Assembly (NCBI GenBank): GCA_029379385.1
Contig: CM055615.1
Coordinates: forward strand, 5,084,001-5,148,000
Direction of reading: 5' to 3'
From: Quillaja saponaria
Lineage: Eukaryota > Streptophyta > Magnoliopsida > Fabales > Quillajaceae
DNA length: 64,000 nt
Positions 1 to 9,350 of this stretch are shown here, piece after piece. Numbering within the stretch: the first letter of the stretch is position 1; each line of letters begins with the position of its first letter. A program made the position numbers and the translations under genes. The notes beneath the pieces were generated by a model. The model worked only from the letters and a program-made list of their open reading frames with translations, ran no database searches and had not been told where the DNA came from.

Positions 1-272
1 GGATAAGTAATTATCTTATGAGTTAAATAGGATTAAAATTTAATTACATATTATTTCATGTATAGGAATAGTACATGTACGTATAAAATATGTATAAAAT
101 ACGTATAAAAATATGTAAAAAAATATCTATAGGATATGTATTAGTATAAGTGTAATGTATACATATAAATACATGAACTTATATACATATACAGACATGT
201 ATATACGTATATAAAAATATGGATACTTGTAGGCATTAGAACGAAGATGGAAAAATGCTACATGGTGGTACT

Positions 273-506
273 GAAAGAAGAAGAGAAAATAATAAAATAT
301 AGGTTTCTTGCTAGAAAAGGAAATGTGATGGATTAGGTGTAAGAACCATGTTGAAAGAAGAAGAGAAAATAATAAAATGTAGGTTTCTTGCTAGAAAAGG
401 AAATGTGATGAATTAGGTGTAAGAACCATGTTGGAAGAAGAAGATAAAATGATAAAATATAGGTTACTTGCTAGAAAAGGAAATGTGATGAATTAGGTGT
501 AAGAAG
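273..506. repeat. 80-bp tandem repeat, three copies
   Basis: Units begin at 273, 353 and 433 with a GAAAGAAGAAGA-like start and share GTAGGTTTCTTGCTAG and the sequence around it. The first two differ at only a few positions; the third is slightly shorter and more diverged. The block lies inside the putative LTR. Confidence 0.85.
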
Positions 507-1632
507 GAGATTAAGTGTGGCAATTTGTAATTAATGAAGGGTTCTATATGTAAGGAGGAAAATAAGTGTAGTAACTTGCAATTAATGAAGGGACTTAGGT
601 GTAAGAGTAGAATAAGTGTGACAACTTGCAATTAATGAAGGGGCTTAGTTGTAAGAAGGAGAAAAATGGAGGAAAAGTTGTAATAATTAAGTGGGCATGT
701 GGAAGAAAGTTAGGACATATGGTGGCAAGTAATAATTTACATAGAAAGGTGGCTAGACAAGTGGAAGGCAAGGAAAACACTAGGTGTCCATTAAATAATT
801 AAGTAGGACATGTGTAGAGAATTAAGGAAACAAGGTGTCCATGAAATGATTAAGTAGGACATGTGTAGGGAATTAAGGTGACAAGGTGTCCATGAAATGA
901 TTATGGTGAATATGTGTAGAGATTTAAGGAAGCAAGTTGTACTTGGAATGATTAACAAGACATGTGTAGAGATTTAAAGTAACTAGGTGGCTTACTAATA
1001 ATTAAAGAATCTAAACTAGGGAATAAGAGGAAGACAAGTGTTAAGAAGAAAATGCACATGTCAATTTAGAAAATGACAAGTAGGAGATTGTAATTTTAGA
1101 GAACTAAAAGGGTAAAATAGGAAACAAAACTTTCTCCTAAATCCTAAACCTTAGCCATGCACTATAAATAGGAGGGGGGAGGTAGTGACCGAAAAAGGCA
1201 TAGGAAAAGGTAGAGAAAAGTGAGAGAAAGTATAGAAAGTGAGAGAAAAAGTAAGAAAACAAAAAAAGTGAGAGAAATAGTAAGAAATAAAAGAAAAAGG
1301 CAAACCGTGAGCTAGGAAGGAGAAGGAGAAAACCAAGAGGAAATAGGAAGAAGGAGGCATAGGAGAAAAAGAAAGAAAGAAAGAAAGAAAATAAGGCAAA
1401 GGGTATTAGGCAAGTATTCATGCATTCCTTTATTTTATCTTTGCTTTGAAAGTTACTTCCTCGTTACTCTTATATTCTTCAAGCTACTCGTACATCCTTC
1501 ATACGAAATGGCATGTTTTATGAGAAAATGAGTTGTGTAACCAAAGAAAATGAAAAGTGTGGAATTTGCATGGTTTAACACTTGCAGTTTATCTTGATAT
1601 TATGTTGAATAAACTATAGAATGGATATCTAG

Positions 1633-1929
1633 AGATGGTACAATAAAGTGTCAAAAGTCTTGTAGGACGATGTCTCATGAGATGGCACTGAGATGTGCTG
1701 TAAGTCTTGAAGGGTGATATCTCATGAGATAGTACTATAAGGTGTCGTAAGTCTAGAGACGATGTCTCTTGGATGGATTCATATCTAGAATAGATGGTAC
1801 AATGATGTGCCGAAAGTCTCGCAGGGCGATATCTTAGGAGATGGCACTGAGATGTGCTGTAAGTCTTGTAAGGCGATGCCTTATGAGATGGTACAATAAT
1901 GTGCCGTAATTCTAGAGAAGATGCCTCGG
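1633..1929. repeat. About 47-bp minisatellite, six degenerate units
   Basis: Each unit starts near AGATGGTAC or AGATGGCACTGAGATGTG and contains a TAAGTCT...GGCGATGTCTCATG-like half. About 20 bp of spacer interrupts the array near 1770-1795. It lies downstream of the TATA-like box inside the putative LTR. No function can be assigned. Confidence 0.7.
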
Positions 1930-3077
1930 TTTGCATATTGGCGAGAAAGGTCTACAATGAAAAATGAGGAAATTGAATCTCTTTTAGGAAACTTAAAGGA
2001 AATGAGGAAAAAGGCTAACTTGCATTGTATATTCCTATATTTTTAAAACTGCCATCAAGAATCATTCATTGTCATGTATGAATGCTTGTTGAGGTTCGAC
2101 TCACTTTCCTTCATCTTGATGTGCAGATTAATTAGTACCATGGATGTGCATTGTTTTCCTTAGAGAAAGACATGGTCTATGTAATGGGAAAAGATGGCAA
2201 GTGGACCTTGTTTGGAAAAACATAAAAGTACATGTGTTGAAATGCAATTATATAGTATGGGGTTGCTTTTGTATAAAGTTGTAATGTGTTCTTAACATAT
2301 CTGCCTAGTAATGGTAGTAATTTTAAAAGGAAGTCTAGTATTACTAAAATTGACTCTTGTATAAGTAAATATGTGTAATATTGACTTTGTAACCTTTGTG
2401 TTCAATTCAGCTAGGCAATTTCTTAAGAGAAAGAAATAGTCAATTATCGAATATAAGATAGAAAGAATTGGCTAAATGGTATAATTCTAATTGGCCATAA
2501 AAATCTAGAATTGGATAAAGAAAGATCATTAGTAGACTTAATAAGTAGTTAGATATGAATTCATAATGAGTAAGTGATTTGGTCCACTAAGTGTCCAACT
2601 GATTTTAGTTAAGTTGACGAGTCAAGAATTAAATTAAGTTAGAAGAATAAATGGTAATTTAATTGGTAATCTAATTGAAGGAGCTAAGTCTTGAAGGTGT
2701 CATATTCATAAAGGAAATTAATTAAAGTATTTCTTATAATAAGTAATATTAAGGAGACTAATTAAAAGAAAGCTTATGTAATATGTCTTTTTGTAACAAT
2801 GAGGAATAAAATATCACTTGATCAAGAATAATTGGATTCGGCCAAGGAAGAAGATGGAATGAACTTGGTAGATAATTTAATGAATTCGGCCGTAAGAGAA
2901 TAAAAAGAAAAAAGAAAAATTTAGGTGAAAAAATGGTCTAAGACAGTTTAAGAATTTAAGGTGTATAAAGGAAAGTTTTTGTCTCTTGTATAATTAAAGA
3001 GTAATTATTAATTAATTTAAGTATTAAGATATTAATTAATTTAAATAATAGATTAGAAAAGTATGGTGTTATAATTA

Positions 3078-3089
3078 TGATATCAGAGC
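3078..3089 (+). other. Retrotransposon primer-binding-site-like sequence
   Basis: TGATATCAGAGC differs at one base from TGGTATCAGAGC, the complement of the 3' end of initiator Met-tRNA used by many plant LTR elements. It marks the right edge of the upstream LTR, and the P450 open frame ends only about 20 bases further on. Confidence 0.6.
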
Positions 3090-3110
3090 ATTAGGTGTTA
3101 CAACCGGGGC

Positions 3111-3643
3111 TTACCCGTTGTTGTTAGAAAACAAGTACAAAACTTTGACAAAACTCTCAGTCTCCGACACATAGACATGGTTTAATGTGTCGAGCCGGCG
3201 AGCAGAGAGGAGTTTATGCATAACTATCTTTCGTACGTCGCGCCAGAGTGATCCATAAGGTGCCATTCCAAATGAAGAATAATCATAGCAGATGTAAATT
3301 CCACGGCTAGATTTTGGGCGTGAAGCGAAGATCTTGTCATTAATGGTGTAACACTCCTTTGCTGCCTCATGGTTGCTAATCACAAGTGCAGGGGACGTTC
3401 CGAGCCGGACAATGAAGATGGGACCAACTTTATCAGCCATAGCAGAAAGTGTTTGATAAATTGTGTTTCTACCAACAAATAAGTGGAGATGACCTACCAA
3501 TGGCAATCCACCTGAAGGTTCAGGGGCCAGATGCCATTAATGACTTTGTCACTATAACTTTTCGTTTTCCTTAGCTTGTACAACAACAGCAAACCTAAAA
3601 CTGTAGCTGCTATTGCTGTTAGTAAGGAAAAGGAAAAATCCAT
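3111..3643 (-). pseudogene. CYP82-type cytochrome P450, 5' fragment with frameshift
   Basis: Plant CYP82 monooxygenases are ER-anchored oxidases of specialised metabolism. The start chosen (ATG at 3643-3641) gives an N-terminal membrane anchor beginning MDFSFSLLTAIAATVLGLLL and a basic stop-transfer (KLRKTK). The frame then shifts by one base near 3525-3530: GIWPLNLQ is read in the first frame, while the neighbouring frame encodes the Pro-rich hinge PEPSGGLPLVGHLHLF. Next come MADKVGPIFIVRLG, NDKIFASRP and the C-helix WRDVRK (WxxxR, haem propionate contact). The frame stops at 3111, about 165 residues in; the I-helix, ExxR and haem-Cys loop are absent. The truncation coincides with the edge of a retrotransposon. 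Family assignment rests on the NHEAAKEC, FASRP and APYG blocks typical of CYP82. Not functional as sequenced. Confidence 0.85.
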
Positions 3644-4556
3644 AGTTTTCTGAAACTTGAGTAAGCAATTGGGAAATGGAGGTTTATATTTCTCTAAGAT
3701 AAATTGTAAAGGCAGTCTTGATGGGTTCATGTAAGTGAATTTATTATTTTAATGGATAGTGCACTTGATAAAAGCAGAGTTAATTTCAATAGAAATAATT
3801 AGACAAATTATCAACTCATTAAAATCTTAAATTTTTAATTTTTTTTTTTTTTTTTTTTTTGTCTCTTTCTTTGACAATTTGAAATTATATATGGTCAGGA
3901 ATCATTGATGTGAACATGCGGCTTAAAAGTCTTAGAATTTGAAATTAATATATGGCCAAGATTCAATGGAAGAAAATTCACTACTATCTAGTCAACTGGT
4001 TATTCTATTATCCCTCTTTCCTTATTTGTCCACACGATACTTCAACGGTGACCTCTCTCTTGGGTATCTCTAGTGATTAGCTTATCTTCCATATTCAGTT
4101 TGCAATAAAAGAAATTTTAAAATTAATTGCATATAAATTATCTCGAATAATACTCAAATAAAAGAAAATATTACATATATTTATGTTTTTGAATTATTTT
4201 GTTTTCTCTCTTGAGTTTTGATCACTCATAAATAGTCTAAATTTTTCATTTAGTTCTACATAAAGTTTTTTCACTTTTTTGTTCTAAGTCTCTATAATTC
4301 AAAAATTTTCAATCAAATTTTATTTTTATATTCACGTTTATGTACAAAAGAAATAATTCTACTTAAAAATAGTAACAATATTTCAATATGATTTGGAGAA
4401 CATTGAAAAAATCTTTAAAAAAATCTAAGACTGTAATTAAGTCTTTATTTTTTTAAGCAAACTCATTCATCAAAATAAATCATCAAAAACATAAAACAAA
4501 ACAGCCAAGTTCAAAACCAACGTATGCAGAAGCTTTTCTTTTTCCCTTTGACAAAA
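3644..4556. promoter_or_regulatory. Divergent intergenic region between P450 and TPS relics
   Basis: About 910 bp separate the two inferred start codons, which point away from each other, so this stretch would have held both promoters. It is AT-rich with a 24-base T tract near 3838-3861. I see no convincing TATA box whose position fits either gene. The shared-promoter role is inferred from geometry only. Confidence 0.35.
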
Positions 4557-5763
4557 ATGGCTGTCCACCAGCTTCCTCTTCCTCCAAATATTTGCATCCC
4601 CAACAAGTCGTTCCCATTTGAAATTAGAAACTACTCTCCTGTAAAATCCCACAGAAGAAGTTGCCATATACATGTTCCACTCCGTTGTCAGCTCCAATGC
4701 CTGGCAACCACCAATATTTCTGACCACGCAACCATTCGTCGATCAGAAGAAAAACCATCAAATATTTGGATGTATGATTACATTCAATCCTTGAGTAGTG
4801 AATATCAGGTAGGTATGTGATTTTGATATTTTGATGTAATATCAATGTTTAAGATTGTTGTTAAAATTACACAGATTTTATTTGTATTTTCAAGGTACAT
4901 CACGTTAAATATTGTTAATGTAGGAAGAGTCACATGTCAAACAACGAGATAAGCTGAAAAGTGAAAAGAGAAGTGAGAAAGATACTTGACAATGTGGTAA
5001 ATACACTAGATCAACTTGAGTTAATTGCTATATTGCAAAGGGTTGGATTATATTATCACTATAAGGATGAAACAAAGAAAATATTGGATGATATGTACGA
5101 CAAGTATTCTGCTGGCAAAGATACATTGGGAAAGAAGCATAGTTTATATGATACTGCCCTTGAATTTAGACTTTCAAGACAACATGGATACAAAATATCA
5201 TCAGGTATGTACTTGTGTACCTAGCTATATTTTTAGAATAAATTGTTAAAAGTTACATTAATTGATTGTAGTTTAGGTAAACACTAGGAACTTTTATATT
5301 TAATATGTATTTGTTCTTAATGACAGAGGTCTTCAGAAGTTTCCAGGATGAGATGTGTAAGTTCAAAATAGAAACTACTGACAAAATTAAGGCAATTTTG
5401 TCGTTGTAAGAAGCCTTGTATATTTCAATAGAAGGCGAAACAATCTTAGATGAAGCAAAAGATTTCTCCAGAAAATATCTTAAAGAGTTTGTCAATAATG
5501 TCGATAAGGATGATTATATGTTGTTGTTAGTTATCCATGCATTGGAGGTTGCTAAGGTTGGAGGCTCGGTGGTTTATCGATATATATGAAAGAATTAAAA
5601 ATGTAAATCCTATTTTGCTTGACTTTGCCAAATAGGATTTTAACATGGTGCAAGCAACCCACCAAGAAGATCTAAAACATGCCTCAAGTTGGTGGAGGGC
5701 TACTGGGCTTGAAAAGTTGAGCTTTTGCAAGGGACAGGTTGATGGAGACTTTTTTTTCATCAG

Positions 5764-5960
5764 TGGGTATGACATATGAACCTCATCTTGGAGACTGCAG
5801 AAGACTGATTTCTGTTCTTATTCAAATAATAACTGTAATGGACGATATCTACGATGCACATGGTACCTTAGAAGAGATAGAATTGTTCACAAATGCAATT
5901 GAAAGGTTAGTTAGTATTTTAATTGATTTCTTAAACTGTTTGATGCATGAGACTGATGAA
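5764..5960 (+). repeat. TPS DDxxD exon plus intron start, copy 1 of a duplication
   Basis: This segment encodes [17 protein letters not shown], then DDIYD and the exon end NAIER, followed by a GT donor at 5906 and about 55 bp of intron. It repeats at 7605-7799 with only a few mismatches. This copy keeps an open reading frame through DDIYD. Confidence 0.9.
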
Positions 5961-5961
5961 T

Positions 5962-7604
5962 AGTGCAAGCATGGAGATGAAGAAAAAAAATCACAAGAAG
6001 TTGACAACAGAAGAAGCAAGCAAAGAGAAATTGTGGTGAATGTGGTAATTCATAATTTTTAGGATTTGAATGTAGGGCCTAGGAAAGACAAAATGCATGA
6101 ACTATTTAGTTAAGTGTATCTAGTTATATGTGGTGAATGTATCTAGTTATGTGTGGTGAATGTATCTAGTGATGTGTGTGGATGATTGAGTCCAATGACT
6201 GTAATTAGTGTTAAGAGAATTCTAGAGTTCTAGGCATCTCTATATAAGTGAGTCTTAAGTCATTGAGTTGTAACAACAAGGAAGTAATCAAAGATTAAGA
6301 ATCTAAGTTTCATATTGAGAGTCTTCTAATACCATCTCTTTTAGGAGTTCTATATGGCTAATGTCATACATCTCCTGTTACCATATAAATAATGTCTCAC
6401 CACACACACTATATTTAATGTAGATAGTTTTTGTTATATAGGTTCCGTTATACACTCCCCTACTCAAAATTCCAACATGGTATCAAAGCAGTTGTGATCC
6501 ATTAGGGCATTAAAGAAAGCTTTGGGCATGATGAAAGAATGTTTGTTGGCATAAAAGTTTTGAAGTGCGTCAAAAGGGTGCAAGGGAAATGATCATCTAT
6601 TGCTTTGAGAAGTGGCCAACTCAAAGAAAAGATTGGAGGCAAGCAGTGCCCCAAATAGAATAGTGCTGAGAGAGTAACGATGACTCTACAAGCACTATCA
6701 ATAAGACAACAAAATAGTGCCTCTGAGAGAGTGACAATGACTCTACAAGCACTATGATAAGACAATAGTGCCTTTGAGAAAGTATCATAAAAGTTACTCT
6801 AGAAGCACGGTTAGAGCAAGAAAGGGAGAAATTTCCCAAAATGATCGGTAAAATAGCCATGAAGAAAGGCCATAGCCAACAAAGAAAATGTTGGTCAATA
6901 TAAAAGCAGTGACCAAGAAGAAAAAGGAGAAGAAGAAATTGGAGTGTATCATCCGGAAAGTGATCAAGAAAAAATATAGCCAGCAACTGATCAAGAAAAA
7001 ATACTGCCAGCAAAAGTGAAAAATAATGATTAGTGCAAGATGGAGATGAAGAAAAAAAATCACAAGAAGTTGACAATAGAAGAAGCAAGCAAAGAGAAAA
7101 TTCAAGAATGGTAATTTAATGAAAAGTTATAGAGGAAAATTATGAATTAAGGGAGTGTTGGAAATTGTGGTAATTCATAATTTTGAGGATTTGAATATGG
7201 AGCCTAGGAAAGACAAAATGCAAGAACTATTAAGTTAAGTGTATCTAGTTATATGTGGTAAATGTATCTAGTTATGTGTGGTGAATGTCTCTAGTGATGT
7301 GTGTGGATGATTGAGTCCAATGAATATAATTAGTGTTAAGAGAATTCTAGAGATCTAGGCATCTCTATATAAGTAAGTCTTAAGTCATTGAATTGTGACA
7401 AGAAGGAAGTAATCAAAGATTAAGAATCTAAGTTTCATGTAAAGAGTTTTCTAATACCATCTCTTTTAGGAGCTCTATATGGCTTATGTCATACGTTTTC
7501 CGGTTATCATACAAATAATGTCTCACCACACACACTATATTTATATGTAAGTAATTTTTGTTATATAGGTTTTGTTGTGCACTCCCCTACTCAAAAATCC
7601 AACA
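5962..7604 (+). mobile_element. Small non-autonomous LTR retrotransposon (TRIM-like) inside the TPS
   Basis: The right LTR (7156-7604, 449 bp) runs from TGTTGGA to TCCAACA, a perfect 7-base inverted end. The left LTR (6027-6477) lacks its first five bases. TGGTATCAAAGCAG at 6478-6491 directly follows the left LTR and is a Met-tRNA-type PBS; AAGGGAG just before 7156 is the polypurine tract. The 680-bp internal region has no gag or pol. 5962-6026 is an extra copy of internal sequence 7032-7098, so the insertion is more than a simple LTR-internal-LTR unit. By eye the LTRs match at over 90%. Each LTR has a short repeated GTATCTAGTTATATGTGG-like motif and a TATATAAG box. Confidence 0.85.
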
Positions 7605-7799
7605 GTTATGACATATGAGCCTCATCTTGGAGACTGCAGAAGACTGATTTCTGTTCTCATTTAAGTAATAACTGTAATAGACGATATCTACGATGCACAT
7701 AGTCCCTTAGAAGAGCTAGAATTGTTCACAAATGCAATTGAAAGGTTAGTTAGTATTTTAATTGATTTCATAAACTGTTTGATGCATGAGACTGATTTA
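7605..7799 (+). repeat. TPS DDxxD exon plus intron start, copy 2 of a duplication
   Basis: It begins immediately after the CA end of the right LTR and matches 5764-5960. CAA of copy 1 is TAA here (ATT TAA GTA), four codons before DDIYD is reached, so this copy is stopped. It is followed by normal intron and exon 5 (7851-7989). Confidence 0.9.
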
Positions 7800-8363
7800 A
7801 GACTAAGTTTTGATCTCTTCAATAATCATCTTTTTAATTCGTGATTTTAGATGGGATCGAAATGTAATGGATAGTCTGCCAAACTATATGAAGATATGTT
7901 TCTTTGATCTAAACAACTTTGAAAACGAAATCGCTTCTGACATTTTACACAAGAAAGGAGTCAATATCATCCCATGTCTAATGAAAGTGGTATGCATGGA
8001 ATGATTTTATTGCTAACTTAATAATTTTATCTAACTTCACTGAGTTCAGATTTTTTTGGTTTACTTACATATTCATATATACCCAAATTTATTTATATAT
8101 ATACTACACTGGACAGATTACTGTAAAGCTAGCCTAGTTGGGGTAAAGTGGTATTCAACGGATATACACCAACCCTACAAGAGCACCTTGCCAATACATG
8201 GATTTCCACTTCATTAGCAATTATACTATTCCATGCTTTCTTTTTTCTTGCAAATCCAATAACATAGGAGGATTTGGATTTCTTAAACTACTCTCCTAAC
8301 ATAATTCATTGCTCACGAACGGTTATGTGCCACTCTGATGATCTTGCAACGCCTTTGGTATGC

Positions 8364-8455
8364 ACATAAACATACATACATATATATAGATATACATACA
8401 TATATATAGATATACATACATATATATATAGATATATATAGATATATATATATTT
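8364..8455. repeat. AT/AC microsatellite in TPS intron 6
   Basis: Runs of ACATACATATATATAGATAT-like units follow the exon 6 donor. The sequence expected at the start of exon 7 (the acidic residue completing the second metal motif) is missing on the far side, so expansion or deletion here may have removed it. Confidence 0.75.
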
Positions 8456-8727
8456 CTTTTTTGTTGTTGTTATTCTTCTAATTCATTTTCTGTATGATTT
8501 TCACATTCAGGTGTTACACGAATGAAACTGTTGCTTCTGAAGAATTGGCCAGAGAAGAAATAAGGTGTTTGATTGAAAGAACATGGATGGAGATGAATGA
8601 ACATCGACTTACAAAGAACTGGTGCATGTATGAGCATGGAGATGGCTTTAATCACCAAGAAACTGAAATTAAGGATAAAATCTTATCATTAATTAGTAAG
8701 CCCATTCCCATTATGTGTAGAGAGTAA

Positions 8728-9345
8728 ATTAAAGCATACCACATATAATTTGTTTGTAAAATATTGTATTTTGTTGATTGTCATATCTATGATGCTATTA
8801 ACGCTCGGATCAAGACATAGCAATTAAGGTTATCTTTTGGGAGTTCAATGGATATATTTCCTTAATCATGTGAATGAGGAAAAAGAGAATGATATATAAA
8901 AGAAACTGAGTCTTATTCCACACTATTGTATTGACATGAAAATTTGATATTATCACTTACTAGATAATTCATGGGTAGAGCCAAATTGTTTGAACTGTGT
9001 AAGTTAACAATAGCATTGATTAAATAAAGAAAGGGGCTCCGGTGTATAGAGAGGACCTCGCCGTTTAAGAAGTACTTATGGAAATGATGGAACCCATTAT
9101 TTCTTTATCCATTTATATTTACTTTATTTACTCTGTTTTCTTGGTACCTAGTATCAATACAACTTTTTTAATAAACACTTCCAATTAAGAAAAATAAATA
9201 TCATACTATCAAATCATGGTTCAGGTGAACCAAGGTTAGACTATCAAAACCATTTCTTATAAGGGTCTCATTAGAATTTCCAAAAACATATCATTATTAA
9301 CAGTCTTATTTGTTGAAGGGGCGCGTGTAACAACAGTATGAGATG
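8728..9345. other. Downstream intergenic sequence, no gene seen
   Basis: This is AT-rich sequence after the TPS stop. Its right end carries GCGCGTGTAACAACAGTATG (9321-9340), which recurs with changes near 13772 and 45214, so part of it is a dispersed repeat. No coding region is supported. Confidence 0.5.
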
Positions 9346-9350
9346 CTTAA

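Larger units (their letters stand above)
1..3073 (+). mobile_element. Long LTR of a probable Ty3/Gypsy retrotransposon, left end outside window
   Basis: No coding region is visible. A TATA-like box (TATAAATA, about 1163-1170) sits upstream of purine-rich sequence. The right end (GGTGTTATA, to about 3073) is followed five bases later by TGATATCAGAGC at 3078-3089, which matches the initiator-Met tRNA primer binding site of plant LTR retrotransposons at all but one position. Three minisatellite blocks lie inside (273-506, about 797-1000, 1633-1929), as in long Gypsy LTRs. The internal region is missing: P450 sequence starts within about 30 bases of the PBS. The LTR call is inferred from PBS, TATA and lack of genes; no second LTR is in the window to confirm it, and the end lacks a clean TG/CA. 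Confidence 0.55.
4557..8727 (+). pseudogene. TPS-b type terpene synthase (class I), multiply disrupted
   Basis: Class I synthases ionise prenyl diphosphates through a metal-binding DDxxD motif. Exon 1 (4557-4808; ATG at 4557 preferred over 4524) carries a transit-like leader and the RRx8W motif (RRSEEKPSNIW). Exon 2 is 4924-5204, with a +1 frameshift near 4957-4965. Exons 3 and 4 are fused (5327-5905): stop TAA at 5408-5410, a lost segment before [11 protein letters not shown], another frame change, TAG for Leu in FAKLDF, a third shift near 5735, then DDIYD. A second copy of the DDIYD part, with an in-frame TAA, follows an LTR insertion (7605-7745). Exon 5 is 7851-7989 (139 bp, open). Exon 6 is 8117-8357 with a stop in ANPIT*EDLDF and ends DDLATPL. 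Exon 7 begins about 8511, lacks the expected DExxRGD segment and part of the C-terminal helices, and ends at 8727. RRx8W with a leader favours TPS-b. Clearly dead. Confidence 0.92.

Noticed and set aside
1137..1421. Phe/Leu-rich minus-strand open frame
   Set aside because: It is the complement of a GA-rich purine tract in the LTR; the composition alone produces the frame.
6502..7105. Minus-strand open frames of up to 155 codons inside the TPS-located LTR element
   Set aside because: They arise from short repeated AGTGCC/GAGAGAG segments of a non-autonomous element, with no gag or pol motif.
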